Notes: generated from the letters alone by a model not told the origin. DNA of 64,000 nucleotides from Anoplopoma fimbria (GCF_027596085.1 NC_072469.1:11553914-11617913); one strand, 5' to 3'; shown: positions 11,791-24,556, counted from the first letter of the stretch. Made by a program: numbers and translations.

Positions 11791-12214
11791 CTGACTTTGA
11801 CTTGCTTATAAATTGCAGTTAATCTATGGCAGTTAATTAGTCTCAAAACCCGTGCACATTAAAACAGGCACATGCCCTTGAGATGATTGTACAGAATAGT
11901 AGCCGCGAGTGGAAAATCATCCTCTAAAGGAACGTTTGTGCTACGAGTGCACACAAGCTCACGTGACGAGCTCAGTCACACTTGGCTGCAAAACTTCATG
12001 TGCGTGTTTGTGCTGTGATATCATTAGCGCAATATCTTTTGTGAATCAGACTTTGAGTAGGGACAGATACCGGTTGCAAGTGATGTACAATCCATGGTGC
12101 CATCAGCAGCTGTAATCCTTTCTTTGTGAATTGGATGGTTGGAGAATTAATAGTCCGACGGAATAAAAACAACACTGAGAGTCTCCAGCCATAGCAGGGG
12201 TCCAGTGTGTAGGT
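11791..12214. other. No gene seen
   Basis: Unremarkable AT-rich sequence. A 68-codon open frame at 11909-12115 shows no domain or splice context. Confidence 0.4.
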
Positions 12215-12376
12215 ATAGCTAAGGTCAGCATGCTAACATGCTAAGCTGAGATGTTGAACATGGTAAACATACCTGCTTCACATTGTGAGCATGTTAGCAT
12301 GCTTACATTTGAAGTGTTGATGGATTTCGACTTGATGATGCTGCCAGATGAAAAGTCAGATGGGGACCAAAGTTCA
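12215..12376 (+). repeat. Family E repeat fragment (GCATGCTAACATGCTAAG type)
   Basis: Blocks CAGCATGCTAACATGCTAAG and GAGCATGTTAGCATGCT form an imperfect inverted repeat. They are followed by TGATGCTGCCAGATGAAAAG and GGGGACCAAAGTT. The last block matches, in reverse complement, the repeat at 18985-19215. This is typical of an old fish non-autonomous element. Confidence 0.55.
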
Positions 12377-13640
12377 TCTTCATTTAGCAAACTTTCTTAC
12401 TGAAATTTTACCCATTGCTTTTTATGAATAAATGGTGCTCTGCAATGTTTTTTGACTTACTATTTTAAGTCGGCAATTATCTCAAATGGCTTTTACCTTT
12501 GGGGCGAATTGTGTCCCCAGGACTGTGCTGCTCTTTTTCTACTGACTATTCTGAAGAGATGAGCCTCCCTATTTTTCAAGCTACCCCTTCATTGTACTAC
12601 AGATTCCTGACCAGACTTCCAAGATGCCCATCAACCAACCTGTCCCTTTAATTCCTGCCCAACTTGGGATAAAAACACTTATGAACTGATATGTTAGTAT
12701 TTTAAACACAAATTGTTTTACTGGAGACCTTTTGTTGTATTTACCGCATTATCATTGGACCTGATATAGTCCTATTTTTGGATTAAAACTCTGTTGTTGT
12801 ATGTGCATGTCCACACATTGTTACAATGTCCTGTTAATGTTTTTTGATTGCCATTTTCCCCTTTGAATTTGCTCTTCCAAGCTTTGACCCATTGAGACGT
12901 TGTGCATGATGTTATGAGCTGTACAAATAGTCTTGATTTGAAAGAGAATGACATTCTTGCATTTATGGATTTGTTTCCCCCCACAATGGTTACCTTTCTG
13001 TATACACAATATATATGTTAATGTCTGATGTATATCTATATATATGTAAATGTTCCTATACAGATATTGTAATGCAAATAAAAAGATGTGTCTATATGAA
13101 TGCAGCAGAGGCAAATATAAGAACATAAAAAAGATCACTACAATTTATATGCTTGCATAAAATGATGAAACTATTCTGACTGTTAACCGAACACCAAGGC
13201 AGACATACGGTTAATGAAGAAAGCAGATATGTCAGAAATACAGTTTTATAAAAAATGAATTCAAAGACGGACTAGTTATAAAATCCTAAAATATGATGGA
13301 ATATAATAGAAGGTTAGTCTTCATTGTTTAAGAAAGTTAGTTACTCTAATTCAAAGTTTTTTAAGTTGATATTTCATAGTGAACTCTTGATTGCCAGCCT
13401 TTCATAAGTGAGGCAAATTTTTCAATCGGGCAAGTCTGCTGAATCCAAATTGACACACTGTCTGAAAATGCCTCGAGACAGTGAAGTTCACCATTTGATC
13501 ATCTGAATTTAGCAGTTTGCTCCTGTCTGCATTTCATTCTTCAAACGTATTCACAAATCGCCCCATTAGCTATAATGTATTTGAAAACGGCATTAAAGAG
13601 ATATATATTTCCCAAGACATGGAACATTTGTAAGTATATC
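12377..13640. other. AT-rich stretch, no gene
   Basis: Contains TATATA-rich sequence around 13000-13060 and small open frames without domain signal (12772-13138). Nothing else is seen. Confidence 0.4.
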
Positions 13641-14040
13641 TATTAAACATTTAAAAACAAGCCTTTTAAGACAAAGTATGGCAAAGTCAGGTCTGTGTCA
13701 CACCAGATCTCAGAGAGATCACTGTCTAGATGAGAAATGACAAAGCCTTTACAGAGCGCTACACTGGTCTTTTCGTCTCTAAAATCCCCCTCGCTGCAGA
13801 GATTTAGCTCCTTCCAGTTCAACCACAGGTCCCAAACATGTCCACCGTCCCCATCATGGCCCATTTCTCCAGGTCTCTCCATCTGACTGAGCCGGTGCTG
13901 ATTTATTATTCCAACTCGCCGGTTTCAACCTGTGGTCGGCTGCTCCGTAGGGACCATTTGATGATCGATGGGAGCCCCGAGGTCACACGGGGCTGGGGTG
14001 CCAAAGAGATGCTTGGTATTCAACAGACTTCCTGAAAGCT
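13641..14040 (-). other. Locally GC-richer segment with overlapping open frames, function unknown
   Basis: A minus frame (13882-13643, 79 codons) and a plus frame (13838-14035, 65 codons) overlap. The minus frame is Trp-, Asp- and Cys-rich (VWDLWLNWKELNL, then CDTDLTLPYFVL) with nothing I recognise, and it is open for 13 more codons upstream of its Met. No splice sites or homology support a gene. It could be an ancient exon, a pseudogene or chance. Confidence 0.25.
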
Positions 14041-16994
14041 GAATCCAGAGCTGGAAAAGACTGTGGAACTGGTCCGCCTCGCTGACCATATAATGTTACA
14101 GAAAGGTGTAACACATAACATTAAATTTACTGCTTGTATTTCAGAAGAAGAGATTCATCATCTTAAGTGGTTTTTAAATCTTAATGGGCCAGTGTGCAGC
14201 ACTTTGAGAATCTTTTAGCGGAAATGGAAGGAAATATTAATAACCATGTTTTCATCAGTGCTTAGTCATCTAAAAATGAGAATCCTTGTATTTTGTTAGC
14301 TCAGAATGAGCCCTTCATATCTACACAGAGCAAGTGCTCTTCAAAGGGTCTGCCATGTTTCTACTGTAGCCCAGAAGGGACTAACCAAATACTTTGGTTT
14401 TTGCTTCACGTTGAGTTACCAACGTTCACTCTTCTGAAACTGTGAGCCATAGAGTGCAAGACGCACTATAGCAGTTTAGGACAACACCTAACATACCAAA
14501 CCGATCTTTACTGTAATGCCTCACATGGTTAAATGTACATGATGTACACAGCAATAATTCCAGCAGTACAACAATAACAAGAGTCATTCTCACCTAACTG
14601 CTTTTTTTCCTTTTTTTAATTCATTAAAACATTCTCATCAGTCATTAAAAAATTCTCATCAGTTCTACTCTGCAAATTGTCTGTCACTAATACGCTACTT
14701 CAAATGAAACACAACATTTTGTGTAGATGTTTAGGTAGGAAGTGCGCTTTGAGCTGCTGGAAGACTTTAATTTGAGTGGAAGTGTGGAGTTGCTTAACTC
14801 CAATCAAAAGAACAGCACATAAGGAATACTAAGTCAAGGAGAACAAAAAACTTGGAGCAGGAGATTGGTGAGTATGACTTGTACAGATGGAATTTATGCT
14901 GTGGCCAATATACTAAATGTATCATGAAACATGGAGCAGTTGTAGAATTTCAAATAAATGGCAAATTAAACAGAAAGCAGATTGCAAAACAGCAAGACAC
15001 AATATTACTTGCGCAGGAACACTGATGGCTTGTGTTGACTTTACAGGAAAATAACATTTAATATTTTCAAAATATGTTGACCTGTTCTGAACTCTTGTCT
15101 CCCTCTGTTGTTTGGTTTGACCAAGGAACCCAGCCCCAGCCTCTGTTTGAGCCTAAACACAGTTACATTTCTCCAGGAAAAGTTAGCCAGTTAAGTGTGT
15201 ATTTTTACATTATTTTTAGTGAAGGAAATATTATATAGGTTTATATTAATATTATTTCCATGCAAATGCATCTTCTTCTTTTCTGAAAGGCTTGTTTGTG
15301 TTGCAATTTATTTTTTAAATGTTGCCCCCAAGGCAGCATCATCTTTCTCTAAATTACGACCAATCACTTGTGATGACAGGCAGAGATGGTCCCGGGCTCC
15401 CGATGGCCGGTCTGGGCCTGCTGTTGGCTCTGGATCCTGCTCATCATGGGGGAAACATAACACAGTGAGGGCCCTGCAGTCACAGCAGCTTTGGGGATAA
15501 GACTGATATATGAGGCCAATACAGTATTGGCTTCCTGTCCAAAGTTTTTTTTATGGCTCCATTGTATATCATCTTAAGAGGTTTGGTTACAGCAGGATTT
15601 CCTTGAGACCAAGAGGTTACGCAATCACCTAATTGCGGAAAGATCACTGAGTGCAAAATCCTCAAAGCAGTGCACAAGTAAGCTGTTTGTTGTCAATCAA
15701 AATTTAGGGAACAATTTCTACAACAATTGTCCAATTTTAGACTTAAATCCAGCATTAAATCAAAGCAAGTCACCTCTGATGCTTGTGTAATGATCGGCCA
15801 TTGATTTCTAGATTAAGCTGATGCACTGTTAACAGTTGCTCTACAACAAGACTTTTGTCATGATTTTATTGCTGCTACACTTTGTACTTTATGTTTCTGA
15901 CTTATTGAAGCCTGCTGAGCACTGCCAGCTGGCTTAGCTGGTTAGTTGTCTATCTCCCCCCCACAGTTAATATATCCTTCAGTCTTGGTGTCCTTTTCTT
16001 CATTGAGACAGCTTCCTCTATAATCACAACCTTTCCATTTCCTTGGTTTAAGCATAAAAGCAGATTCCTTTGAATATCAACAGAACGTTGAGTCTGTGTC
16101 TTTCCGCTCTTAGCTGTAGTGTTTGTTCCCCCCAACGGTTGCCATAGGAGCTAGTAAAGCTAAAAGAAAGTGACCGAGACGAGTGGCACTCAAGCTGCCC
16201 ACTTAATCACAACGACGATCTGAATAATAATGATGCAATTCAAAACCTATGATAATATTATGGCAACATGAAACGCATTGAGGAATGGAGTAGCAGTTTC
16301 ATCGAAAATCTGTTCTGCATTAGTATGCAGATTTATGCAGCCAGAGCTCTTAAATCTAATTAAATAATCCTCTCCATAGGAGGGTCCTGTGGTGCTGCTT
16401 CTATCGTGTTGTTGAGTTTTGTTCCCAAGAATGTGTTGGAACAGACGGATGCCACCGTGATGACGTTATGGACCACCGCAGAGGGACTTACAAACAAAAT
16501 AACCTGCTGTCAGCGACTCCTGATTATCAACTGAATTTAAATGTTTTTTGAAAAAATGTGCTTAACTTTGAATAATTATTGTTGTCTTAAGAAATTTAAT
16601 TCTGTCTATTATTGCCTGACGTTGTTTTGAAATGCAACATAGATGCGTTTTATTTGGTCAATGTCTAGAAATGTATTTTTTCTTTAACTACTTAAGATAC
16701 AGGAAAACAGTTGATTTCCCAATGCAGTTATTTCATTGTCTAACAAAAGAGTAATTTTAACAGTCTCTATTGTATACAAACATTACACCTTTCAATCAAG
16801 TGTTAACTAACACTAATTCTTTGTCTGCTTAACTGATGAAGATGGATGATGAGGGAACTATAGTAGATTGGTTCCAATGTTATTCCATTTGTCTGATAAA
16901 AACACTGTATACACAATTTAGAAGCAATCAGACTGTTTATCAGGGTTTAAAAAGCTCCTCCACACCTGCAAATGTTTTCACAGAACATATCCTC
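14041..16994. other. Non-coding stretch, one conserved-element candidate
   Basis: No gene was recognised. The segment 16230-16375 is repeat-free and rich in octamer/homeodomain-like words (TTAGTATGCAGATTTATGCA, TAATTAAATAATCC), which resembles a developmental enhancer. A short direct repeat (CATTAAAA..TTCTCATCAG) lies at 14622-14660. A Leu-rich mini-frame near 15400 is rejected as a gene. Confidence 0.35.
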
Positions 16995-16995
16995 A

Positions 16996-17165
16996 TACAT
17001 TGGTTTCTATGATATCTTACTAAAAGTCAATCCTCATTTTTCATTTGATTTCCAACTAACAAAAAAGGTTTAGGTTTAGGACAGGACGTGGTTTGGGTTC
17101 AAACAACTTAGGAAGTAGCGTAATGTAATATGTGAGTATCGTGTCTCGAAACAGAATGCATGACG
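16996..17165 (+). repeat. Possible family B 5' fragment
   Basis: GGTTTCTATGATATCTTACT followed by a 'CAATCCTCATTTTTCATTTG' block resembles the 5' half of family B at 28575-28640. A GGTTTAGGTTTAGGAC block of family C type follows. Confidence 0.4.
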
Positions 17166-17864
17166 ACAAATCACCCTCTGGTTAAACGTGTCACCATGCT
17201 GAAGTTCCCAATATGGACAGCAATACTGTAAAAACTGGATGACAGAGCTGTCTGCTGGCCCAGAGTGATGGACGCATGCAGGCTATGTAACCACAACAAC
17301 ACTGGCTCAAATCCAGCTGTGTACCTTTGTCACATACCATCCTTCTGTTCTGCCACATCTCCTTATTTCTGTCAATTTCTTTCTGTCAGACTTCCTACTG
17401 TCAATGAGGCCAAATACATAAAGACAATATTTAGGAGAAGAGCACAGATCACAGACTTGGATTATCAGATGAAAAGAGAGAGAGAGAGAGAGAGCGAGAG
17501 CGCGCTCTTTAATGAAGGGTTGCTGGTTTTGCTGCTATTCAATAATAAAGAACCCCGGTTGGAACAATATGTGTGTTTATTTAGCCTAGATCTTCCCATT
17601 TCTTCCTGTGTTTGGGGGAGAACAGTCCTGGAGGAACACTTCAGAGGGCACTGTGGCGCTCTGTCCTTGTCTCTTTACTTGTCTCCGGCCTCAGTCCTGA
17701 CAATCATGCGAATATAATGCAGAAAGTTGGCGGTTTGCAGGTCATCTTGGGTTTGGGTGGTTGACTAACCCATATTTTTGTGGTTTGTGTGTGTGGGTAT
17801 TAACGTAACCTGACCTGTATCTCTTTTTGATGGGCTTTGAGTGTGAACATATTTGAATTGACAT
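17166..17864. other. No gene; short GA microsatellite inside
   Basis: A GA tract lies at 17475-17500. The 150-codon plus frame at 17265-17717 runs through that tract, giving a run of Arg-Glu, and shows no domain. It is not accepted as a gene. Confidence 0.45.
17475..17500. repeat. (GA)n microsatellite
   Basis: About 26 bp of AG dinucleotides, ending in an interrupted CGAGAGCGCG stretch. Confidence 0.85.
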
Positions 17865-18115
17865 TGTGACGGCCGGGTTGGGTTTGGACCCCAGAGCAGA
17901 GACAGGACACCGGAGTATATATACAACAAAGAGTTTATTAACACAGTCACCCAAAAATATCATGAAGGGGACAGTGGTAGCAGGAGGCTGACTGGCTCGC
18001 AACAAACACAGCAGTCTAGAGGAGCGAGCACATGGAGGCTTACTGGCACCAAGAAAACAAAAGGCAGGTAGAGAGACACTCACCAAAAACCTGCAAACAC
18101 AGAAACGGAACACAA
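17865..18115 (-). mobile_element. LTR fragment (Gypsy-like), minus orientation
   Basis: The plus-strand edge TGTGACGGCCGGGTTGGG is an LTR terminus (TG; CA on the minus strand). On the minus strand an AATAAA signal (TTAATAAACTCTTTG), TATATATACTCC and GGGGTCCAAACCC come just before the terminus, as in R-U5 regions of fish Gypsy LTRs. The other LTR end and a target duplication were not found, so it is a truncated or old solo LTR. Confidence 0.5.
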
Positions 18116-18984
18116 TCCCAAAAATAAAATAATTAGGTTTAGAATAATTTCATATGGTCCAAATAGCTTTTTATGTTTATTTATAATTGATTAAGACTAC
18201 CAGGTACCAGAGTTCACTCAGCGCTATCTTGCTCTTTTAGTTGATCTAGCCATAACATGCAGAATCTTTTTACCCACAATGACCAATCAATTAATTGAAG
18301 TGTAGGTATAACTTCAGTCAACCTTTGGTTGAATACAGTCCTAGTACAAACACTCAAAATAGAAAAGTACATTCTTCTTGGATATATCATAACAGGAACA
18401 TCATGGTTTCTTATGAAACCCTTTGTATTCACTGTTATGGTAGTCTTTTATGTTACTCATGCAGCTTAATAAATCATTATAGATTTGCCATTTCAGGCTC
18501 AGACAGCATCAGTTTTCAACATCTGCACAGCAGGAAAACACTCAGTCCTCCTCAGGACTCACATGAGACAACTTAGACACAACTGTTTATGGATGTGTGG
18601 ATAATACATTATGATACATTTAGAACCTGGTTTTGAAATCTTAATCATGATGAAACAGACAAAGATCACACTTCACATTGCACATAAATATAAAGTACAA
18701 AAATTCTGAATGTTTCTTGTACTCATTTCTAGGACTAACCTATGGTTTTAAAGCACTGCAATTAATTATTTAATATTGATGGATAATGATAAGCATGTTC
18801 TTATTCCCAAATGCCTCCAGTTAGAACCAAAGCAGATTATATACTGAGACAAAATTGACAGCTCACATGATAGAAAATACAAATGCATCACTCCAAAGCA
18901 GATTTCTATTTGCATAGTTTAAACATGTTAGTCCCAAAAGGGTTGTAGGTCATTTAGTACAACTACTGGGTGAATTCTCATTAG
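18116..18984. other. AT-rich stretch, no gene
   Basis: Nothing recognised beyond small domain-less open frames (18214-18576). Confidence 0.4.
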
Positions 18985-19215
18985 ATATGGTATGAATATC
19001 CAGAGGATTGAAGCTACTGACTTAGGTGATGCTCTAACTTTTAACCTTGTGTCACTAGTAGGTCAAAAGTTTAACTTATCCAGCGATACATACTGTATAT
19101 GTCTGGATGGTTTTACACCACATTTGGTTTAGTCATTCATTTCTGCCCTCTGGATATAACGTAATAACTTTGGTGATCCCCAGAGTTTTCTTCTAGAGCC
19201 ATCATCAGGTATATT
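18985..19215 (-). repeat. Family E repeat fragment
   Basis: TAACTTTGGTGATCCCCAGA, TTTTCTTCTAGAGCCATCAT and an upstream 'CAGAGGATTGAAGCTACTGA' block recall a common ancient fish element. The end matches 12330-12376 in reverse complement. It is heavily diverged. Confidence 0.5.
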
Positions 19216-21360
19216 TCAGTTATACCTGCAAAAAGTGGTAAAAAAGTTCAAACATGCCCTTGTCAAGCAGCGGAGGATACAGAATGCTGGTAATATCTGG
19301 GCATTGAAGAATCTGTTTTGTGAGTTTTTTAAAACAAAGCATATGTAGACCGGTAGGGAATTTTAGTATATCCCTTTACTCATGTCAACATCCATACATC
19401 CCAGAATGTATGTATTATGTATGTGTCCGCCATATATTTCATGGAAACTTTTGTTTGTGTTATTTTCCAATGTCATTTTATGCAAATAGCAAAGTAATTT
19501 GATGCTTTAAGGAACCAGAAATTGCATAACCAATGAATATAAGGTTGTAAATACAAGTTTTGCCCGATTAAACATAAATGTAGGTTTAGATACGCAGAAT
19601 ATAGGTCAGTCCATAGGCCTATGATAGCCTAATAAAATTAATTTGTTAATGTACTTCTGCTTATGATGTTTCACCAAAATGTGACAGGACTATCAATGAG
19701 CCAGTCAGATGAATAGCTTCCAATACACACATAGAAAGACCCATTAACACAATTATAACACATCCGACATCGCATAAACCTCATTCAATTTATGTTACAA
19801 TTCAGATCTTCCACACAGAAACTATAATGATGAAATGCCATGGTGGGGTTGAGTTGAACAGGTTTGTTTTTTACGTGACGAGCCATAGTTACATTTAGAA
19901 GCAGCAGGATGGTAGCTACATAAACCCAAAAGAGCTACTCGCATGAATGGCGCTAACACAATGTAGCTTAATGTCAGTCATATAAGAGAGGAAGTAGCAG
20001 AAGTAATTTATTTTAGCACAATGTGTATTAGTTCCTTTTTGATATTTGATTGCAGGGCCGTTGAAAGTGATTAACTTTGTCAAGAACCGCTCTTCATTCA
20101 TTGTCTCCAGGGAAGTGAAGAGCAGTTCAGATGTGAAGTTGGTACACTCAGCACCCGGCAGCAAAAGTGAGCGGCAGTCAATTAGCCAGAGACAGAGACT
20201 CTTTGCTTTACAGTTAGATGACTAATAAGGTGTTATGTGTAATTCCCAAGACTTTTATGTCAAAAACACCACCCAAGAATTTGTTTCTTTTACTTCCTCA
20301 ATGGCAGCTGGTGGCATGGCCGTCCTGTTTGCGCCTCTTTTATGCTCCTGCAAAGCTCACTGATATGAGCCTTGACATACTAGACCACGTGGGCTGTGAA
20401 GTTTGTCTTTATATGCCACAGAGAGTTGGACTTGAACTATAGCCACCTTCTTTGCTTTTCAGAATAGCGCACATATTTCTTTGTCATTATAGGTGTTAGT
20501 TGAGGAGGAACAGATTTGAATTCCTAGGAGTAAATATACGTATCTACTAGTTGATTTACATGTTGTAATATTCTCTGCGTCTTAGCCTGAGCTCAAACAC
20601 TGCATTTCCCCACTAACAAATTAAGAGGGATAACCAGAAGTCAGAAATAATTCTTTGAGAAATAATGTGTGAATATGCGTATGCTCTGTGTCTGCGTTTG
20701 TTCACATGCGGATGATCAAAAGAGAAGGGAAGGGAAGAAAAAAGAGAAGTGTGTGTGTGTAGTGGGAGGCAAGTAGGTGAGTCATTATTGTGAAAGATGA
20801 ACAATACATGAATACAAGTAACACTATCTCAGTTTTTCTTTGTTGTTTGATGATGGTAAACTCACACTGCCACTAACATCCTTTTGCAAGGTTTTCCTGG
20901 ATAGAATACAGTTTCTGCACACAGCAGAGTTTGTTCTCCTAATGCACACAACCGCTGGTTTTAGCAGCTTCCAAAGAGCTTTGCCGCTCAGCAGCCATTT
21001 GCATAACCCAACAAGTTCTGCTGGCAATGCAACGTATGAGTAACACAAAGTCAACTGGGTGAAACGAGGATAAATCCAGCCGGCTGGATGGAGAGTGGGG
21101 CAGACAGAGGGAAGGGTGAACAGGAGCAGAGTGAAGGAGACATGAGGGCCTGTGTTGAATAGTGATGTGAAACGCAACAGTCTGCTTTCCTTGTTATATG
21201 TAGCACTTACAGAGCAGCGCTGAGTGTCAGTGAATGGATGCACCAGTCTATGGTGTGCACACGGTTACTGTTCATTTGGTTGAGTATTTACAACCCTGCT
21301 GCTAAAATGGTCCTCCATATTTAAGGGCAGGGACTGGTGATGGCAATTTGTGTGTGAAAA
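19216..21360. other. Non-coding stretch, no gene seen
   Basis: The open frames at 19916-20164, 20218-20442 and 20824-21243 (minus, 139 codons) have no domain, signal or splice support. No repeat was recognised. Confidence 0.4.
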
Positions 21361-21373
21361 GGGGGGGGGGGGG
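21361..21373. repeat. Poly-G run of 13
   Basis: Thirteen consecutive G after GTGTGAAAA. The length is likely to be polymorphic or a sequencing weak spot. Confidence 0.8.
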
Positions 21374-22874
21374 TGTTCCAGTTGTGGATCACTCTTGGAT
21401 CTCATTTATGTTTATTTTACAATAAACGTGTTTATACACTAATAAGCTATTTTGTTGAGTTAGACCACCCTCAAAACTCAAGTTAGGGAGCCCAAAACTG
21501 GGACCCTTAAGTGAACAGTAGATTCAGGGGGACTAACTGATGCTTGGAACGTAATTAGGGTACAAAAAACAGGTAACTGTATAACAGTTACATGAAAAAA
21601 GACGTAATCAGATAACTAAAACATATGGTACAAATGGGAATTTCATGCAGGATTATAATTTAAGAACAAATCTAAAATAAAGAACGATATACTATGTAGA
21701 TGTTCACACATTATAACACTAAAGGACACGTGTCTCACATTGCAGCAGCAGCGCTGTCTGTGTGGACACATCACATATCTCAAACTTCAACACTTGGTTG
21801 AGCCTCATTTGTAAAACCTGCACACAAATGGAAGAACAAACTTTTAACTTGGCAAGCTAACTTAGGCTAGCTTTTTTCCCTGCTTCCAGTCTTTACGCTG
21901 AGTAAAGTAAGCTGCTTGCCAGCTATATTGTAATTAGTTTAATTACTTTTGTTGATTCTCACTGCAGCTGTAATAAAATATTCAATATGAGTCATTTCAC
22001 ATAGTTAATCTAAATTGGGTTGTGTGAGCACTCACAAAACTGAAACAAGTAAGAAAGTCATAAAATGTTAATGCTTTCCACTCTGGAACGTACTGATGCC
22101 TGGTCCTTGACCACTTTATTCTGCCTTGACTCTATTACAGTGGTGACAAATGGGATTTTATTTTGGGCTAACAGCATTGAAAAATGACATTTGAAAAACT
22201 TAAAAGCCACATGTTTACCAGACCAATGTGTCACAAACTGCATTACTATATAACGCTGGAGTTTCTCTTAATTTGGGTGAACTGGCCCTTTAATAGCCTT
22301 AAGGCTGGATTTAAAGGAACCAAATACTCTAAAAACAAAAAATGGTCATGGCTTCACGCTTGTCCGATCAGAATAAATCATAAATCAGAACAGTGTTTGC
22401 TTATAGTGGAAGTGCTTTGCCTATTGAAGAGTTAACGCATGGTCAATTGTAGGAAGAAAAGTGTACACAGAGGAGAAGGAAAGTCGTATCGAAGGGTGAG
22501 AGCTGCTCCTGCCTGTGGCATCTCTTGTTAAAATCACTTGGTTAGATTTTGGATATGGTTTGTGTGCGTGTGTGTGTGCGTGCACATGTTATGTGGATGC
22601 ATGTAGCCCAATTATGAATAAGCGTTGACAGGTGTAGAGCGCTGTTTGAGTCCTCCACTTGTGAATTGGAAATCTCTGGGGTGGAGAATTGCTCGCGCCT
22701 CAGAGACCTCATCTAATCTGACTGCGGCCATCGATCGGCGTCATACACTGAAAAACTCGTAAAGCTCTCCCTACTATCACGTTGTTTATATGGGAATTGA
22801 TTCAATTCTGGGCAAAAAAGAGCGTGTATCATCAAAAAGAGATCAATAGCGCTGATTCTTTTTGAGATAAGATT
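21374..22874. other. Non-coding stretch with one short repeat
   Basis: The segment at 21848-21930 (AGGCTAGCTTTTTTCCCTGC, TTCCAGTCTTTACGCTGAGT) resembles a common fish repeat that contains 'CTGCTTCCAGTCTTTATGCT'. The rest is unremarkable, with a TGTG-rich patch at 22560-22590. Confidence 0.4.
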
Positions 22875-22970
22875 GGCAGATTTAAGTTGTGTTGAACAGA
22901 TGCAGGACCCTTCCAACGTGGCAGGGTCCTGCATCTGTTCAACACAACTTAAATCTGCCACGTTGGAAGG
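22875..22970. repeat. Two interleaved perfect inverted repeats
   Basis: Arm 22875-22910 is the exact reverse complement of 22924-22959 (36 bp, 13-nt spacer). In addition 22909-22924 is the exact reverse complement of 22955-22970 (16 bp). The two pairings overlap and are mutually exclusive, which is expected if a replication fork switched to the opposite strand and back. No terminal repeats or target duplication suggest a transposon. Confidence 0.9.
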
Positions 22971-23692
22971 TTTGGAAATCGCATTGATGTCAGCCTGCAG
23001 GAGTCTTTTTTTATTTTCATGATCCACTGTAGCAAACACAGTCGGATGGTTTTGGAGGCTGTCTGAGGTTGCTCTCTTCATCAGCTGCCTTTTCTATCTT
23101 AACAGTGGCAGCTGAGACTGAAATATGATGCCTGGAAGAATAGGGAGCAAAGGGAATTCAGCTGTCACAGAACCCCCAAATATAACCTGAAGAAAGCTCC
23201 ATTCTCCAATCATCCTCCTGCCTCTGTCTCCCTCACCCTCCCTCTCCCTATTCTTAGTCGCGCAGCCTCTCATCCTCGTCTCTCACGCTCTTTCCAGGTT
23301 TAAAACTCGCTTGCAAATGCAAAGAAAACCACCACTTTTTATTAAACCGTTTGACAAGACCCACCTCGCTCAATGACATGCGGCTGAGATTGTGAAAAGC
23401 TCACCTTCGGCAGTTGCCGATGTAAAACGCTTCCTTGAATGTTGCTCTCTCACACGCTCAGGCTTTTTTAAAAGGGAGCTTGGCTTCCTTCCATCTCCCA
23501 ACTTTTTTAGGCGGCAGATCTTGAAGGAAAAAAACACCAAAGAGAGGGACCGACGGGGATGCTGCTGCTGATGATGATGATTATTCCTGCTTCCCTATCT
23601 AACTTCTTGTTTTTGTTCTGCAATATATGCAAATCATTATTTTTTTCACATCGCAGTGGCAATTTGTAAGGTCGGCTGAACCTAATAAAATC
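22971..23692. other. Non-coding stretch, no gene seen
   Basis: CT-rich sequence at 23210-23260 and a repeat-free block at 23300-23560. There is no accepted open frame or exon signal. Confidence 0.4.
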
Positions 23693-24556
23693 AGATAAGA
23701 TAAGATAAGATAAGATAATCCTTTATTAGTGCCGCAGCGGGGACATTTGCAGGCTTACAGCAGCGTAGAGTAAAGTGCACACAAGAGACATAGTAAAGAA
23801 AGACAAGATAAAAAAATAAAAATAAAAAAAACAAGTATTATAAATAAGCAATAAAAACAGTAGAAAAACAACAATAACTGAAATATAATATTTACAGACA
23901 GAAAAAACTATTTTAACTATTATTGCACAGTGTAATGTATTGCACAGGTTTTTATTGTCGTGTGTCATGTGGTCTGCTGGGAGCAGAGCTGGTTGTGCAG
24001 CCTGACAGCAGCAGGAAGGAAGGACCTGCGGTACCTCTCCTTCACACACCGGGGGTGAAGCAGCCGGTGGCTGAAGGAGCTGCACAGAGCTGCCAGGGCG
24101 TCCTGCATGGGGTGGGAGGTGTTGTTCATCAGGGATGACAGCTTGGCCATCATCCTCCTGTCTCCCACCACCTCCACCGTATCCAGTGGACACCCCAGCA
24201 CACTGCTGGCCTTCCTGACAAGCTTGTTCAGTCTCTTCTTGTCGGCTGCTGAGATGCTGCTGCTCCAGCAGACCACTGCATAAAAATTGGCTGATGCCAC
24301 CACAGAGTTGAAAAAGGTGCTCAGGAGTGCTCCCTGCACTCCAAAGGACCTTAGTCTCCTCAGCAGATAGAGTCTGCTCTGACCCTTTTTATACAGTGAA
24401 TTTGTATGATTAGTCCAGTCCAGTTTATTGTTCAAGTGAACACCCAGGTACTTATAAGATTGCACAATCTCAATGTCCTGTCCCTGGATGTTCACTGGTT
24501 CCGGAGGACAGTGTTTACCCCGGCGGAAGTCCACCACCAGCTCTTTGGTTTTAGAT
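23693..24556 (-). mobile_element. 5'-truncated LINE (L2/CR1/Rex1 group), 3' end
   Basis: On the minus strand the element begins inside the reverse transcriptase C-terminus near 24556, runs to a stop at 23965, has a 3' UTR of about 270 nt ending CACTAATAAAGG, and terminates in a (TTATC)n tail at 23693-23720. This is the structure of a target-primed, 5'-truncated LINE copy. The same tail recurs as a 36-bp insertion at 25465. A clear target duplication was not found. Confidence 0.85.
23965..24555 (-). pseudogene. LINE reverse transcriptase C-terminal fragment
   Basis: The frame is open from the truncation point and reads KTKELVVDFRR, then SYKYLGVHLNNKLDW, LLRRLRSFGV, FYAVVCW and a C-terminal RYRRSFLPAAVRL before the stop. 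These are hallmarks of the end of ORF2 in fish L2/CR1/Rex1-type LINEs. The endonuclease and the catalytic part of the reverse transcriptase are absent, so it cannot be active. The reading frame is undamaged over about 195 codons, suggesting a fairly young insertion. Confidence 0.85.

Noticed and set aside
15374..15480. Leu-rich short frame resembling a signal peptide (MAGLGLLLAL)
   Set aside because: Stops after about 21 codons with no donor site; no downstream exon seen.
20824..21243. 139-codon minus frame
   Set aside because: No recognisable domain or transcript signals.
23726..24193. 155-codon minus frame
   Set aside because: Alternative frame of the LINE 3' end and its UTR.
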